DNA of 64,000 nucleotides from Deinococcus sp. QL22 (GCF_023370075.1 NZ_CP097152.1:62001-126000); one strand, 5' to 3'; positions 1-8,025 are shown, counted from the stretch's first letter. A program made the numbers and translations. Notes: generated from the sequence alone by a model not told the origin.

Positions 1-1
1 C

Positions 2-676
2 TGGAAAACCATTCCCTTCAGCACGCAGCGGATGGTGGAACTGGCCGCGTCCCGTCTGGGACGCAGTCTGGAAGTGCTTGAGGCTGTGGACAACGCGCGG
101 CGCACATTAGAAGGTGGGTTGTTGGGATTGGGAGTCGCCCTGGAAGCTCGGGATTTGGAAACCCACGGCCACACAGAACGTGTCCTCAACATGGCCGTTC
201 AATTGGGCCAGCAGCTCGGGTTCACGCCTGCCGAGTTGGATGAGCTGCGCCAGGGCGCGTATCTGCATGACATCGGCAAGCTCTCCATACCAGATCACAT
301 TCTGCTCAAGCCAGGCAGACTGACTCCGGAGGAATGGGCCATCATGCAAACGCATGTGGCGCGAGGAGTCGCGATCGTGGAGTGCATTCCCAATCTGGCT
401 GCAGGAGCGTTGGATGTTGTTCGGTATCACCATGAGCGCTGGGACGGGACTGGTTATCCAGCAGGCTTGGCTGGAAAGGCGATTCCGCTGTCTGCCCGGA
501 TCTTTGCGGTGTGTGATGTCTATGATGCCCTGATCAGTGAGCGACCGTACAAGCGGGCATGGACCATTCAGAAGGCGCGGGCAGAGATTGCTTCGCAGGT
601 GAACCGGCACTTTTGCCCGGATGTGATCGCTGCTTTCTTGAGTTTGGTTGAAGAACAGAACGTTGAAGTGATTTAA
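2..676 (+). CDS. HD-GYP domain phosphodiesterase (5' end outside window)
   Basis: Probable cyclic-di-GMP phosphodiesterase output domain. The frame is open to the first base of the window, so the true start and any N-terminal sensor domain are missing; the first ATG is at 32. Visible motifs are HTERV, the metal-binding HDIGK, then HHERWDGTGYP followed by CDVYDAL and RPYKRAW, in the order expected for HD-GYP. It is a close relative of the PAS-HD-GYP protein at 42284-43243. The domain call is firm. Substrate is inferred from the family. Confidence 0.9.
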   Translation, partial: WKTIPFSTQRMVELAASRLGRSLEVLEAVDNARRTLEGGLLGLGVALEARDLETHGHTERVLNMAVQLGQQLGFTPAELDELRQGAYLHDIGKLSIPDHILLKPGRLTPEEWAIMQTHVARGVAIVECIPNLAAGALDVVRYHHERWDGTGYPAGLAGKAIPLSARIFAVCDVYDALISERPYKRAWTIQKARAEIASQVNRHFCPDVIAAFLSLVEEQNVEVI

Positions 677-939
677 GGCCAAGACCTGTTCCATGACCCT
701 ATGAACGGAGAAACGTGCTGCGGTTTGGGAAAATCACGGGTTTGCGTATGGAGCTTGTTTTGGAGTGCTTACCCTGATGGCACGTGTCCACCGAGCCTTC
801 ACAACACTTGCCTGCCGACAACAAACCGGCTTCGACGTCTCTGCAAGACCGTCAGGGCTTACAGGAAGGAGCGGGCCAGCAGTCGTTCGATCCTGCCGCC
901 GTTCGCGCCTCGCAAGCGGCACTTTAAGTCGGCGGGCTG

Positions 940-1058
940 CACGGCAATTGGTCATGGAATTGGGCACAGACCTGGCTCAGGGGTATTACCTGGGCCGCCC
1001 GGTGCCCCAGCCGGTCGGTCTCACGCCGCAGGCGATTGGCCACTGGGCAAGCTCGTAA
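940..1058 (+). pseudogene. C-terminal relic of an EAL-domain protein
   Basis: The frame contains ELGTDLAQGYYLGRP, which matches the conserved end of EAL cyclic-di-GMP phosphodiesterase domains (usually LGCDxxQGYxxGRP). The rest of an EAL domain cannot be followed upstream: frames 700-940 are broken. I read it as the tail of a decayed gene next to the HD-GYP gene. It rests on one motif only. Confidence 0.4.
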
Positions 1059-1085
1059 TCAGTCCTGAGGTCTCACAGGATGAAC

Positions 1086-1130
1086 CTAAAAAGCGCCCCT
1101 GCCGGCCAGCCGAAGCTGGAGCGGGGGCGT
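1086..1130 (-). terminator. Rho-independent terminator of the gene at 2194-2568
   Basis: Read leftward, a GC-rich stem with an inner CCAGC-TTCG-GCTGG tetraloop hairpin and an outer GCCCC/GGGGC stem is followed by CTTTTT. It would lie directly after the stop codon of the leftward hypothetical gene if the IS630 element at 1135-2199 were removed, so the insertion has separated gene and terminator by about 1.06 kb. Confidence 0.7.
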
Positions 1131-1134
1131 CTGT

Positions 1135-2199
1135 TATTGATCTCGGCTGAAGTTTACGACGGAAGGTAGCTATGAAGCAGCTGTTTTGGCAGCCGGATAT
1201 ATCGAACGCGCTGCCAACCGACCCGGAGTCGTGCCTTCAACACCTTCAAGGTTTGCGCGCAGAAATTGCCTAAAATATTGCGCTTCACGTAGGCCCAGAC
1301 GAGTTCAATAGGATTCAGTTCCGGAGCGTATGGCGGCAGATACGACAAGGACAGCCGTGTTTCAGCAGCAACGAAGGCCGTGACGGCCTTCGTTTTATGG
1401 ATGCTGGCATTGTCCAACACCACCAGGAGATCGCCTGGAATGTGCGTCAAGAGGTGTTGAAAGAAGCGATTACCTGGGGCCTGTGAAGGCCCCCTGCTGC
1501 GTGTGCTGCAGAAACTGGCCGGCACTGGTGATCGCCCCTAGGGTGGACACCTTGTCCCAACTGGCTTTGGCGAAGACCACCGGAGTCTGCCCACGCAGAG
1601 CCCACGTCTGCTTCACGGTGCCTTTCAAACTGAACCCCACTTCGTCGAGAAAGACTAAAGTCGCGCCCGCAGCTACTTTTTTTTCAGTTCCGGAACCGTG
1701 GTTTGGATCCAAGTCGCCACGGCTTCTGGGTTCTGTTCCAGAGCGCGTTTATCGGGTTTCTGACGAGAAAAACCTAGCTGGTGCAAGATTCTGCGGACGT
1801 GATCGCGATGATGCCAGATGTTGAACTGACGACCGATGACGTCCCTGACCCGGAGCGTCGTCCAACTCACGTCCGGGAAGCCGTGAACCTGCGCCCCTTC
1901 GTTGAGGAGGCGCTTCAGCGTCTCCCGTTGCTCTGGGAGAGCGCCGGCGCTCTCCCGTAGTGACGGTGGCCTGCAGGGCGTCTGACCCCTGCTGCCGCAG
2001 GCGTTGTCTCCAAGTGCGGAGGGTACTCATCGAGACCCCTAGGAACTCAGCCAGCTCTTTGGAACTATGCTGCTGGGTCTCGAGCAGCTGGAGGAAGTGC
2101 AGTCGACGTTCTTCAAGTTGAGCTCGCGTAAGGTGCGAGGGTCGCCAATGGTCGGTCACCCACACAATCTATCGTCTTTTACTTCAGCCGAGATCAATA
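1135..2199 (-). mobile_element. IS630-family insertion sequence, transposase frameshifted
   Basis: Both ends carry the terminal inverted repeat TATTGATCTCGGCTGAAGT, flanked by the TA target duplication typical of IS630/Tc1 elements. The leftward transposase begins near 2165 with an HTH region (SSKELAEFLGVSMSTLRTWR). DDE pieces follow in different frames: VFLDEVGFSLKG near 1640, VVLDNASIHKTKA near 1410, and LPPYAPELNPIELVW near 1330. At least two frameshifts separate these blocks, so one uninterrupted transposase is not made, although programmed shifting cannot be excluded. The ends are intact, so it could be mobilised in trans. Confidence 0.88.
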
Positions 2200-2568
2200 G
2201 TGGAGGGTACGGCGGGTGAAGCCATCAGGGCCTTTGGGTGGTAACCCCCTCACCAGTTCCGCCTGAACGATCGTGTCCACGTCCTCTGTCACCTGTTGCT
2301 GTGTTTTCTGTTTCCATTTCAGTGCCACAAAAGGTAACTCGACCCCCCCAATCATCACCGTGTTGACCTGGTACGTCTTGACGGTGACGGTCACGACCCC
2401 CGGCTTCTCTGCTGGCCAGCCTTCCACGTACACGGTACAGTTTGGGGGAAGGTGCTCTTCAAGGTCTTGCTTGAGCTGTTCCAGGTGGACATGGAGTGTT
2501 TGGGAGGACATGTTCCGCAGCCTAGGCGCAGAGGAGTCACTGCTGTCTGACGGGGACGTTGGGGACAA
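2194..2568 (-). CDS. Hypothetical protein, stop codon rebuilt by IS630
   Basis: A 124-residue soluble protein that I do not recognise. It contains a run of acidic and hydrophobic beta-like segments (VYVEGWPAEKPGVVTVTVK). An internal start at 2511 (MSSQTLHVHLEQLK) is possible, since the first 19 residues are Ser/Pro-rich and neither start has a strong Shine-Dalgarno. Removing the IS630 restores ...CTC CAC TAA, so the element landed in the TA of the original stop codon. The present protein gains only a final Tyr before a TGA supplied by the IS end. Confidence 0.55.
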   Translation of the reverse strand: MSPTSPSDSSDSSAPRLRNMSSQTLHVHLEQLKQDLEEHLPPNCTVYVEGWPAEKPGVVTVTVKTYQVNTVMIGGVELPFVALKWKQKTQQQVTEDVDTIVQAELVRGLPPKGPDGFTRRTLHY

Positions 2569-2667
2569 CTGAAGCAGTCGGCCAATGCCTCGCGCCGCTC
2601 CAGATCCGGCCCTGCCTGACTCAGGAAGGCCCTCGGCCTTGACGGGAGTTGGCGTTTAATGGTGAGC

Positions 2668-2838
2668 AACTTCGACGGAGGCAAGCTCAAGTCTGCCTTC
2701 TCCGTTCTGGTGGGTGCGGGGCTGCGCTGTGGACAGGTCAAGACATTCCTGTGTCTCCGGTTGAAGGTCGCCTTGGGCGTCCTCGCACACAATCTGAAAT
2801 TCACCGACCTCGGTGACTGATCGCTGAGCTGTCAACCC
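2668..2838 (+). mobile_element. 3' remnant of an IS982-type element
   Basis: The frame [18 protein letters not shown]...[12 protein letters not shown] ends at 2820 and matches the C-terminal segment of the IS982-like copy at 6171-7041 ([18 protein letters not shown]...[12 protein letters not shown]). The following GTCAACCCC is the left half of the IS982 terminal repeat. The right half (ATTCCCGGTGATTA) is found at 4124, because the IS110 element is inserted between them. Confidence 0.7.
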
Positions 2839-2857
2839 CTTATGTAGTACGTCTGGG

Positions 2858-3015
2858 TCCATTCCTGATCAGAATGGAGATTGCCAGGCCAGTCCGAGCC
2901 GCCAAGTCCGCGTCAACCCCAGGTCCAGCAAGACCGTCGAATAGTCCGGACCGGCTCGGGCGCTCTTCTCGAAAACTGAACGCTATCCAAGGCCACCAAG
3001 CCTGCACCATAAGAG
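2858..3015 (+). ncRNA. Putative IS110 bridge RNA
   Basis: A 5' stem-loop (TCCATTC/GAATGGA, 2858-2878) is followed by two larger stem-loops. The first is closed by CCGAGCC (2894-2900) and GGCTCGG (2953-2959). It holds GTCAACCCC (2912-2920, equal to the left target) and GAATAG (2939-2944, complementary to CTATTC of the right target), separated by a small GGTC/GACC hairpin. The second is closed by CTCTT/AAGAG. It holds ACGCTATC (2980-2987, equal to the element's right end) and CATAAG (3008-3013, complementary to CTTATG at its left end), separated by an AGGC/GCCT hairpin. The order left-target, right-target, left-donor, right-donor follows IS621. The exact transcript ends are not known. Confidence 0.75.
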
Positions 3016-3066
3016 CCAGTGCCGAGAGAGTCCGACCTGCTCCACCCCTTTCTCCAGGAGGTTGTT

Positions 3067-4068
3067 ATGTTTGCCCTCGGCCTGGACATCGGAAAAGACT
3101 CTCTCTACGCACATTTACGGCTCAACGACGACCTGGAACAGTCACTCCCTAACCTCCCGAACACGCCCACTGGATTCAAGGGCCTGCTGCAGTGGGCCCA
3201 ACACCACGGTGTGACGCCAACGGAGCTGCACGTGGTGATGGAGGCCACCGGCGTGTACTGGGAGCAGTGCGCGAACGTCCTGTTCAGTGCGGGCTGTACC
3301 GTCAGCGTGGTGAATCCCACCAGCATCAAATACTTCGCCCGCGCCACACTCAAACGGGGCAAGACCGACCGCATGGACGCAGCGGTCATTGCCCTGTATG
3401 GCGCCATGATGCGGCCGAAACCTTGGTCACCGCCCAGTACAGCGCTGCAGGAACTCAAGCAACTCGTCCGTGAACGCACGGCGTTGTGCGAAGCGCTGAC
3501 ACAGGATCAGAACCGATTGCACGCCTTAGAACGCCGGCAGCATGAAAGCCAGATCGTCGTGGCGTTGCTGAACACGCGCATTGCCCTGCTGAAGCAACAG
3601 ATCTTGGAGCTCGAAACGGCCATCCGCAGCCTCATCCACGCGAATGACGCGTTGCGTGAGCCCTTTGAGTTGCTGACCAGCGTTCCTGGATTCGGCTTGC
3701 TCACGGCAGCATCGGTGTTGGCAGAAACGGAGGGTTTTGCGGTGTTGGAAACCGGCAAGCAAAGATCAGCTCATGCTGGCATTGCTCCCTCTCCATTTCA
3801 GTCGGGTACGAGTGTGAAAGGCCGAGGGCGCATTTCAAAAACGGGCAATGCTCACCTGAGGCGTTCGGCGTACCTTGCGGCCTGGAGTGTCACGCGAAAC
3901 AAAGGGCACCTGGGTGACTTCTATCGTCGTCTGCGAGCCAATGGAAAGCCACCCAAGGTGGCTTTGATCGCGCTTGGGCATAAATTGTTACGGACAGGAC
4001 TGGCCGTCGTGAGATCAGGGCAGCCATTGGGCGAAACGTACGTGAAACCAGCTTCACACCAGGTGTGA
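3067..4068 (+). CDS. IS110-family transposase/recombinase
   Basis: 333 residues. Start chosen at 3067 because AGGAGG lies just upstream (3056-3061); upstream in-frame ATGs fall inside the presumed bridge RNA. The N-terminal RuvC-like DEDD domain shows LDIGKDS, MEATGVY and KTDRMDAAVIA. A coiled segment follows (about residues 125-195), then the Transposase_20 region with SVPGFGLLTAASVLAE, HAGIAPSPFQSGTS and KTGNAHLRR. All expected blocks are present, so the protein may be active. It would act with the bridge RNA encoded just upstream to recombine the element into CT-centred targets. Confidence 0.92.
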   Translation: MFALGLDIGKDSLYAHLRLNDDLEQSLPNLPNTPTGFKGLLQWAQHHGVTPTELHVVMEATGVYWEQCANVLFSAGCTVSVVNPTSIKYFARATLKRGKTDRMDAAVIALYGAMMRPKPWSPPSTALQELKQLVRERTALCEALTQDQNRLHALERRQHESQIVVALLNTRIALLKQQILELETAIRSLIHANDALREPFELLTSVPGFGLLTAASVLAETEGFAVLETGKQRSAHAGIAPSPFQSGTSVKGRGRISKTGNAHLRRSAYLAAWSVTRNKGHLGDFYRRLRANGKPPKVALIALGHKLLRTGLAVVRSGQPLGETYVKPASHQV

Positions 4069-4134
4069 AGTGGTTCGGCGAACGGGCGACCACTGTAGAC
4101 AACCTCCAAAAACTACGCTATCTATTCCCGGTGA

Positions 4135-4710
4135 TTACTCTGAAGCTGGCCTGGCCAGGACGGCCCTCAATTCGCCCAAGGCTTGCCGCATCAGCTGACC
4201 GAATTCCGGCGAACCGGGTTCGTCGATCCAGCGCCCAAAGGCGGCCATGAATATGGCCATACCTGCATCAGCCGTCAAGCTGGCGGTGGTGTCTGGTGAG
4301 CCACGGCCCCGCAGCGCCCCTGCCAACGCCGCAGACATGGACGCGAGTTTCATCAATTCACGCTCTTGGAGCTCCGGATTGGCGGCCAAGAGGCGCTGCC
4401 GTTGGCGGGCGTATTCGCGGCGTTCGGGGACAAACACATCTGCCGACCCGAGAGCGAGGGTCACGGCCTCAATTGCCGTGAGGGAAAGCGGTGCCTCACT
4501 GACCCGCTTCATCACGCTCTCTTGCAAAGCGCCCGCGCCCCCGAACAACACTTCACGCTTATCGGTGAAGTGGCGAAAAAAGGTTCGCTCGGTCAGTCCG
4601 GCGCGGGCTGCGATGTCGGACACCGTGGTCTGCTCGAAACCGCGCTCGCTATACAGTTCCAGCGCCGCTTGCTCCAAGCGGCCACGCGCATTGGGATTCC
4701 ACCGACTCAT
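4135..4710 (-). CDS. TetR-family transcriptional regulator
   Basis: 191 residues. The N-terminal HTH (about residues 10-55) reads LYSERGFEQTTVSDIAARAG then LTERTFFRHFTDKREVLF, a standard TetR DNA-binding domain. The C-terminal ligand domain is generic. It is divergent from the NAD-epimerase gene at 4813, and the 102-bp gap holds two perfect 15-bp palindromes, which makes it the likely local repressor of itself and that gene. The stop codon lies only 12 bp from the IS110 junction, so transcription downstream of it now enters the IS. Confidence 0.9.
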   Translation of the reverse strand: MSRWNPNARGRLEQAALELYSERGFEQTTVSDIAARAGLTERTFFRHFTDKREVLFGGAGALQESVMKRVSEAPLSLTAIEAVTLALGSADVFVPERREYARQRQRLLAANPELQERELMKLASMSAALAGALRGRGSPDTTASLTADAGMAIFMAAFGRWIDEPGSPEFGQLMRQALGELRAVLARPASE

Positions 4711-4727
4711 ATCCTCTACTTTAACTG

Positions 4728-4774
4728 TTGTCAGCGACTGACATCGTGTGCTACTTTGATGTCAGTCGCTGACA
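4728..4774. promoter_or_regulatory. Paired TetR operators and rightward promoter
   Basis: TGTCAGCGACTGACA (4729-4743) and TGTCAGTCGCTGACA (4760-4774) are perfect inverted repeats with arms TGTCAG/CTGACA and different centres. A rightward promoter candidate, TTGTCA (4728-4733) and TACTTT (4752-4757) with an 18-bp spacer, overlaps the first operator and is followed by the second. A partial third arm (ATGTCGGCGACTG) lies near 4789. Confidence 0.75.
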
Positions 4775-4812
4775 TTGGGTTGTTCAGGATGTCGGCGACT
4801 GGGGGAGAACCT

Positions 4813-5736
4813 ATGCGTGTTTTTGTGACTGGTGCGTCAGGCTTTATTGGCTCTGCTGTGGTTCCCGAACTGATCGCCGCCGGACATCAAGTCACGGGGC
4901 TGGCCCGCTCAGACAGTTCAGCTCAGGCGCTGATCGCCGCCGGGGCCGCCGTCCACCGTGGCGCTCTCGATGATCTCAGCAGTCTGCGCGCCGGCGCGGC
5001 AGCGTCCGACAGCGTGCTTCACCTGGCTTACATCCACGATTTCTCGCAGTACGCCACGGCGGGACAGACCGACCAGCGGGCCATTGAGGCACTTGGTGAA
5101 GCATTAAAGGGCAGCGACCGCCCACTGGTGATCACGTCCGGAACCGGGGTGTTGTCGCCGGGCCGGGTCGGAACCGAACGGGACGCGCCGGATGCCGGGT
5201 CCGCCGCCGCGCCCCGCATCGCCGGTGAGCAGACGGCACTTTCCCTCGCCTCCCAGGGTGTCCGTTCATCGGTCGTGCGGCTTTCTCCAGCGGTTCATGA
5301 TGAAACCAAGACCGGTTTTGTCGGTGCTCTGGTCGACATTGCCCGTGAGAAGGGCGTTTCTGGTTACATCGGTGACGGCTCCAACCGCTGGCCCACCGTC
5401 CACCGACTCGACGCCGCGCGGCTCTTCCGCCTGGCGCTGGAGAGGGCTCCGGCAGGATCGGTGCTGCACGGGGTAGGTAACGAGGGCGTCCCCGTTCGTG
5501 CCATCGCCGAGGTGATCGGACGGCACCTGAATCTGCCCGTGGTTTCTCTTTCTGCTGAGGAGGCAGGCGACCATTTCGGCTGGCTGGCAGGCTTCCTGGC
5601 CGCCAACGTCCCGACTTCAAGCACCCTGACCCGTGAGCTGCTGAACTGGCAACCCAGGCATCCCGGACTGATTGAAGATCTGAGTGGGGGTCACTACTTC
5701 GATCCCTCAGCCGCCCGCTCTCCTCTGCTGATGTGA
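4813..5736 (+). CDS. NAD(P)-dependent epimerase/dehydratase-type extended SDR
   Basis: 307 residues. Start at 4813 (MRVFVTGASGFIGSAV), with GGGGGAGA upstream; in-frame codons further upstream belong to the divergent TetR region. The Rossmann glycine motif TGASGFIG is at residues 6-13. The body resembles the atypical extended SDRs that act on small sugars or aldehydes, with the Rossmann fold retained and a variable substrate half. It probably reduces or isomerises a small substrate in the cytoplasm. Control by the neighbouring TetR is strongly suggested by the paired operators. The substrate cannot be told from sequence. Confidence 0.85.
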   Translation: MRVFVTGASGFIGSAVVPELIAAGHQVTGLARSDSSAQALIAAGAAVHRGALDDLSSLRAGAAASDSVLHLAYIHDFSQYATAGQTDQRAIEALGEALKGSDRPLVITSGTGVLSPGRVGTERDAPDAGSAAAPRIAGEQTALSLASQGVRSSVVRLSPAVHDETKTGFVGALVDIAREKGVSGYIGDGSNRWPTVHRLDAARLFRLALERAPAGSVLHGVGNEGVPVRAIAEVIGRHLNLPVVSLSAEEAGDHFGWLAGFLAANVPTSSTLTRELLNWQPRHPGLIEDLSGGHYFDPSAARSPLLM

Positions 5737-5756
5737 ACGACGCCAGTGCAGTTCTG

Positions 5757-6170
5757 TTGCTTTCACCGGATTGGGGGAGGCTGCCCTACCGTGACTGACC
5801 GAAAACAACTTACAGCCACCGTTTTTCGATGACAGCCATCCAGCACGGAGCTTGGCTCTCCCATCGCTTCCCCTCAGCGACCGGGACGTCCAGGAATTGC
5901 TGCACCAGTGCGGCATCAAGGTCAGCCCCGAGACGCTCCGCGAATGGTGGATCAAATTCGAACCCTTCTTCGCTAAGGAACTGCGCCACCGGGAACCCCG
6001 CCCCTGTTCCCGGTGGCATCTGATTGAGGTGTGTCCAAGCGTCAATGGCGTCCGACACTGGTTATGGAGAGCAGTGGATGAGCACGACTTCGTGCAGGGC
6101 ATCCCCCTCCAGCGTCACTGCAATACCGAGGCCGCGAAGACGTGCCTGATCCGACTGGTGAATGTATTCA
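5757..6170 (+). pseudogene. 5' part of an IS6-family element, disrupted
   Basis: The left end GTTGCTTTCACCGGATTGGG resembles the end of the IS6 relic at 59823. The transposase reads IQHGAWLSHRF in one frame and then LSDRDVQELLHQCGIKV...ETLREWWIKFEPFFAKEL in another, an early frameshift. It continues with the DDE start (WHLIEVCPSVNG) and stops matching at RLVN near 6165, where IS982-type sequence begins. The match resumes after 7850 with VPEVIHTDAL. The IS6 copy was therefore split by the insertion at 6171-7850 and is dead. Confidence 0.7.
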
Positions 6171-7041
6171 CCGGCAATAGGGGTTGTCCTGAGCGGCAGA
6201 AAAGTGAGATCGGGACGGCCCAGAGCACCGTCCCTCTCGCATTTTCTGCCGCTCCCTGTCGCTGTCACCACGCTCAGTCGCTGGATCCTGCCTCACATTC
6301 CACCTAAACTGCTCATTCACACGAGAACATCTCGGACGCGGACCTCCTGGCAGTGGCGCTTCTTCAGAAGCTGCACAAGGTCTTGTATTTCAGCCGCTGG
6401 TGGCGCTTTCTCAAACTCAATCACTTCCCGGACTTCCCCTCTGAGCCTCAGGCCCGGCTCCGGCTTGCCCGGTTCACCCCCGTCGTTGAGCAGCTGGCCA
6501 CTGAAGTCCAGGAACTGGACTTCGTCGCCGTGGATTCGCAGCCCCTGCCAGTGTCTACGTTCAAGCGCGCCCCTCGGTGCAAATTTCGTGGTGCCCGACA
6601 TAGGTTCAGCACCGCTGAACCGGTTTACGGCTTCAAGCTGCACGCTTGGTGCACCCTGAACGGCAAAATTGCCAGGTTTGCCATTCGCCCAGCGAATCAG
6701 CACGATTTCACCGTCCTATGCGAGATGAACCGAGACTGGCCCTCCTATGGAGGCCCAAAACAGATCGGGGATCAGGGCGATCCATCCGGAACCGGCCTGA
6801 CGCCACCGAAGGTCAATGCCAGACAGGTCGATTCGCGCTAGAAACCAGAGGACGGTGCTGCCAGGAAGTCCGTGGAGTCCGCGTTCTCCATGCTGGTCGG
6901 AGCTGGACTGCGCTGGGGTCAGGTCAAGACGTCTCTCAGCCTGCGGCTCAAGGCTGCACTGACCGTCCTGGCACACCACTTGAAATTCTGCGATCTCAGC
7001 ACCTGATGGTCTTCCGAGCTACCCGTACTCCCGGTGATTGA
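6171..7041 (+). mobile_element. Decayed IS982-type element, copy A
   Basis: The left terminal repeat (ATTCACCGGCAATAGGGGTTG less one base, from 6171) mirrors TACCCGTACTCCCGGTGAT near 7020-7038. The transposase is in pieces: [14 protein letters not shown] near 6280, then [14 protein letters not shown]...[10 protein letters not shown] and [11 protein letters not shown] (6353-6840) in a second frame, then [15 protein letters not shown] to the stop at 7006 in a third. The DDE character is recognisable but the gene is broken by at least two frameshifts. The family call rests on resemblance of VDSxPLPV and the C-terminal block to IS982-like transposases. Confidence 0.65.
6191..6254. repeat. 64-bp palindrome in the IS982-type leader
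   Basis: Outer arms GAGCGGCAGAAAA (6191-6203) and TTTTCTGCCGCTC (6242-6254) are perfect; inner arms GGGACGG/CCGTCCC flank CCCAGAGCA. A degenerate copy lies inverted near 7765-7822, together with its flanks, as part of copy B. The palindrome sits between the terminal repeat and the transposase frame. Confidence 0.75.
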
Positions 7042-7056
7042 AGTCCCCTTGGCTGA

Positions 7057-7443
7057 TCAAGAGCCCGAGCCGTATGGGCGTGTGATGACTTCTAAACCAT
7101 GCCCAGCAGCATCCTTGAACTACACGCCGCGTCCACCGTGGTGGGTATTCATCTGCCCAGGTTGCGTGCCCTGTGGATCTAACCCATGTTCGAGGCCAGT
7201 CGCCTGTATTCGCGTGTAACTCTGGTCGAAGGTGTCGTCGTCCACGAGAAACGCAACGCGCTGCATTTGAATCTCCTCCACCCTGGGCTCTGCACACTGG
7301 AGATGCACACCCTCGGTGAGGCTCACGCTGGTCAAAGGCCCCCAAGAGGTCGGTTCGGGCAAGCCGAACAGGTGCGCGAAGAAGGACGCAGAGGCCTGCC
7401 GGTCACGGGCGGCGAGGAGGACATGATTGAATTGAACGCTCAT
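7057..7443 (-). pseudogene. VOC (glyoxalase/bleomycin-resistance-like) family gene with nonsense codon
   Basis: The start at 7443 (MSVQFNHVLLAARDRQASA) has AGGAGT upstream. The protein has the usual VOC opening beta strand (NHVLLAARD), a FFAHLFGLPEPT helix region, and VAFLVDDDTFDQSYTRI in the second half. At 7117-7119 a TAG interrupts HHGGRGV; the same frame then continues FKDAAGHGLEVITRPYGSGS to a natural TGA at 7057. That tail is the expected VOC ending (aromatic residue, F-x-D-P/A-x-G-H), so the TAG replaces a Tyr-type codon. The intact length would be 128 residues. The gene lies between two IS982-type copies. Confidence 0.72.
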
Positions 7444-7490
7444 TCGAGCCACTCCTGGCGTGGCATCACCCTGTCTCAAGCAGCCGGACA

Positions 7491-7850
7491 TCAGCGCACA
7501 ACGCTCTTCCTGAGCCTACTGGGTGTGCGCCTGCAGCGCAAGTTTGGCCCTAGACACAGCTCGAGGCTCCAAATTGACCGCAACGAGTCACGTGCCTGAT
7601 TCAGGAGCAAGCGGCACCAGCGGCTGAAATACGCGACCTTGTGCAGGGGTGGGAGGATCGCGACCCCGATGAGATCAACATCGCTTCTCATCGGGGAAGT
7701 GGATGCGCTTCGGTGGAGTGTGAGGCAGGGTTCAGCAACTGAGCAAGGGGACAGCGACCTTGAGGGTTAGAAAAGTGAGGTCGGGACGGCCCAGAGCACC
7801 GTCCCTTTCGCATTTTCCGCCGCTCAGGTCAACCCCTATTCCCGGTGAAT
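7491..7850 (-). mobile_element. Truncated IS982-type element, copy B (inverted)
   Basis: The outer end at 7850 reads, leftward, ATTCACCGGGAATAGGGGTT, the same terminal repeat as copy A in the opposite orientation. The palindromic leader follows, then the transposase start with LHKVAYFSRWCRLLL near 7640. The match fades near 7540. Copies A and B thus have inverted outer ends and enclose the VOC gene, like a decayed composite transposon inserted in the IS6. Confidence 0.6.
7828..7850 (+). other. Unoccupied IS110 target site
   Basis: GTCAACCC-CT-ATTCCCGGTGAAT at the end of IS982-type copy B equals the reconstructed pre-insertion site of the IS110 element at 2839-4123 across 20 bases around the CT core. 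No IS110 sequence is present here. Confidence 0.75.
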
Positions 7851-7905
7851 TCCATGTCCCAGAGGTCATTCACACCGATGCGCTGCCCGCAGCGAACAAC
7901 ACACA
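7851..7905 (+). pseudogene. Internal fragment of the split IS6 transposase
   Basis: Directly right of the IS982-type insertion, the frame VPEVIHTDAL matches the conserved IS6 segment (EVIHTDGxRSxGAAI in the relic at 59244-59784). The homology is lost after about 15 codons. Confidence 0.5.
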
Positions 7906-8025
7906 TGGTTCAGGCCTCGATAGACGAGGGCACTGTGAATTCCCTCGATGCGGAAGCGGCTGCACGGCTGCTGATGACCGGGTTCCGTGTGACCCCGTCT
8001 GGAGTCGTTCAGCACCCCCATGTAA

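Larger units (their letters stand above)
2839..4123 (+). mobile_element. IS110-family element inserted in an IS982 terminal repeat
   Basis: It carries an intact IS110 transposase and about 225 bp of upstream non-coding DNA. The ends were set from the target: sequence to the left is GTCAACCC, a CT dinucleotide occurs at both junctions (2839-2840 and 4122-4123), and to the right is ATTCCCGGTGATTA. Joining the flanks gives GTCAACCC-CT-ATTCCCGG, identical to the unoccupied IS982 end at 7828-7850. A CT core is also known from IS621. No terminal inverted repeats are present, as usual for IS110. A 3' fragment of a relative lies at 43501-43978 with the same right end. Confidence 0.85.

Noticed and set aside
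2858..3066. Upstream in-frame ATG (3019) as start of the IS110 transposase
   Set aside because: It lies just beyond the presumed bridge RNA and lacks a ribosome-binding site; ATG 3067 follows AGGAGG and gives the family-typical LGLDIGKDS opening.
4366..4812. In-frame 149-codon extension upstream of the epimerase
   Set aside because: It runs antisense through the tetR gene and both operators; the true start at 4813 has a ribosome-binding site and Rossmann motif directly after it.
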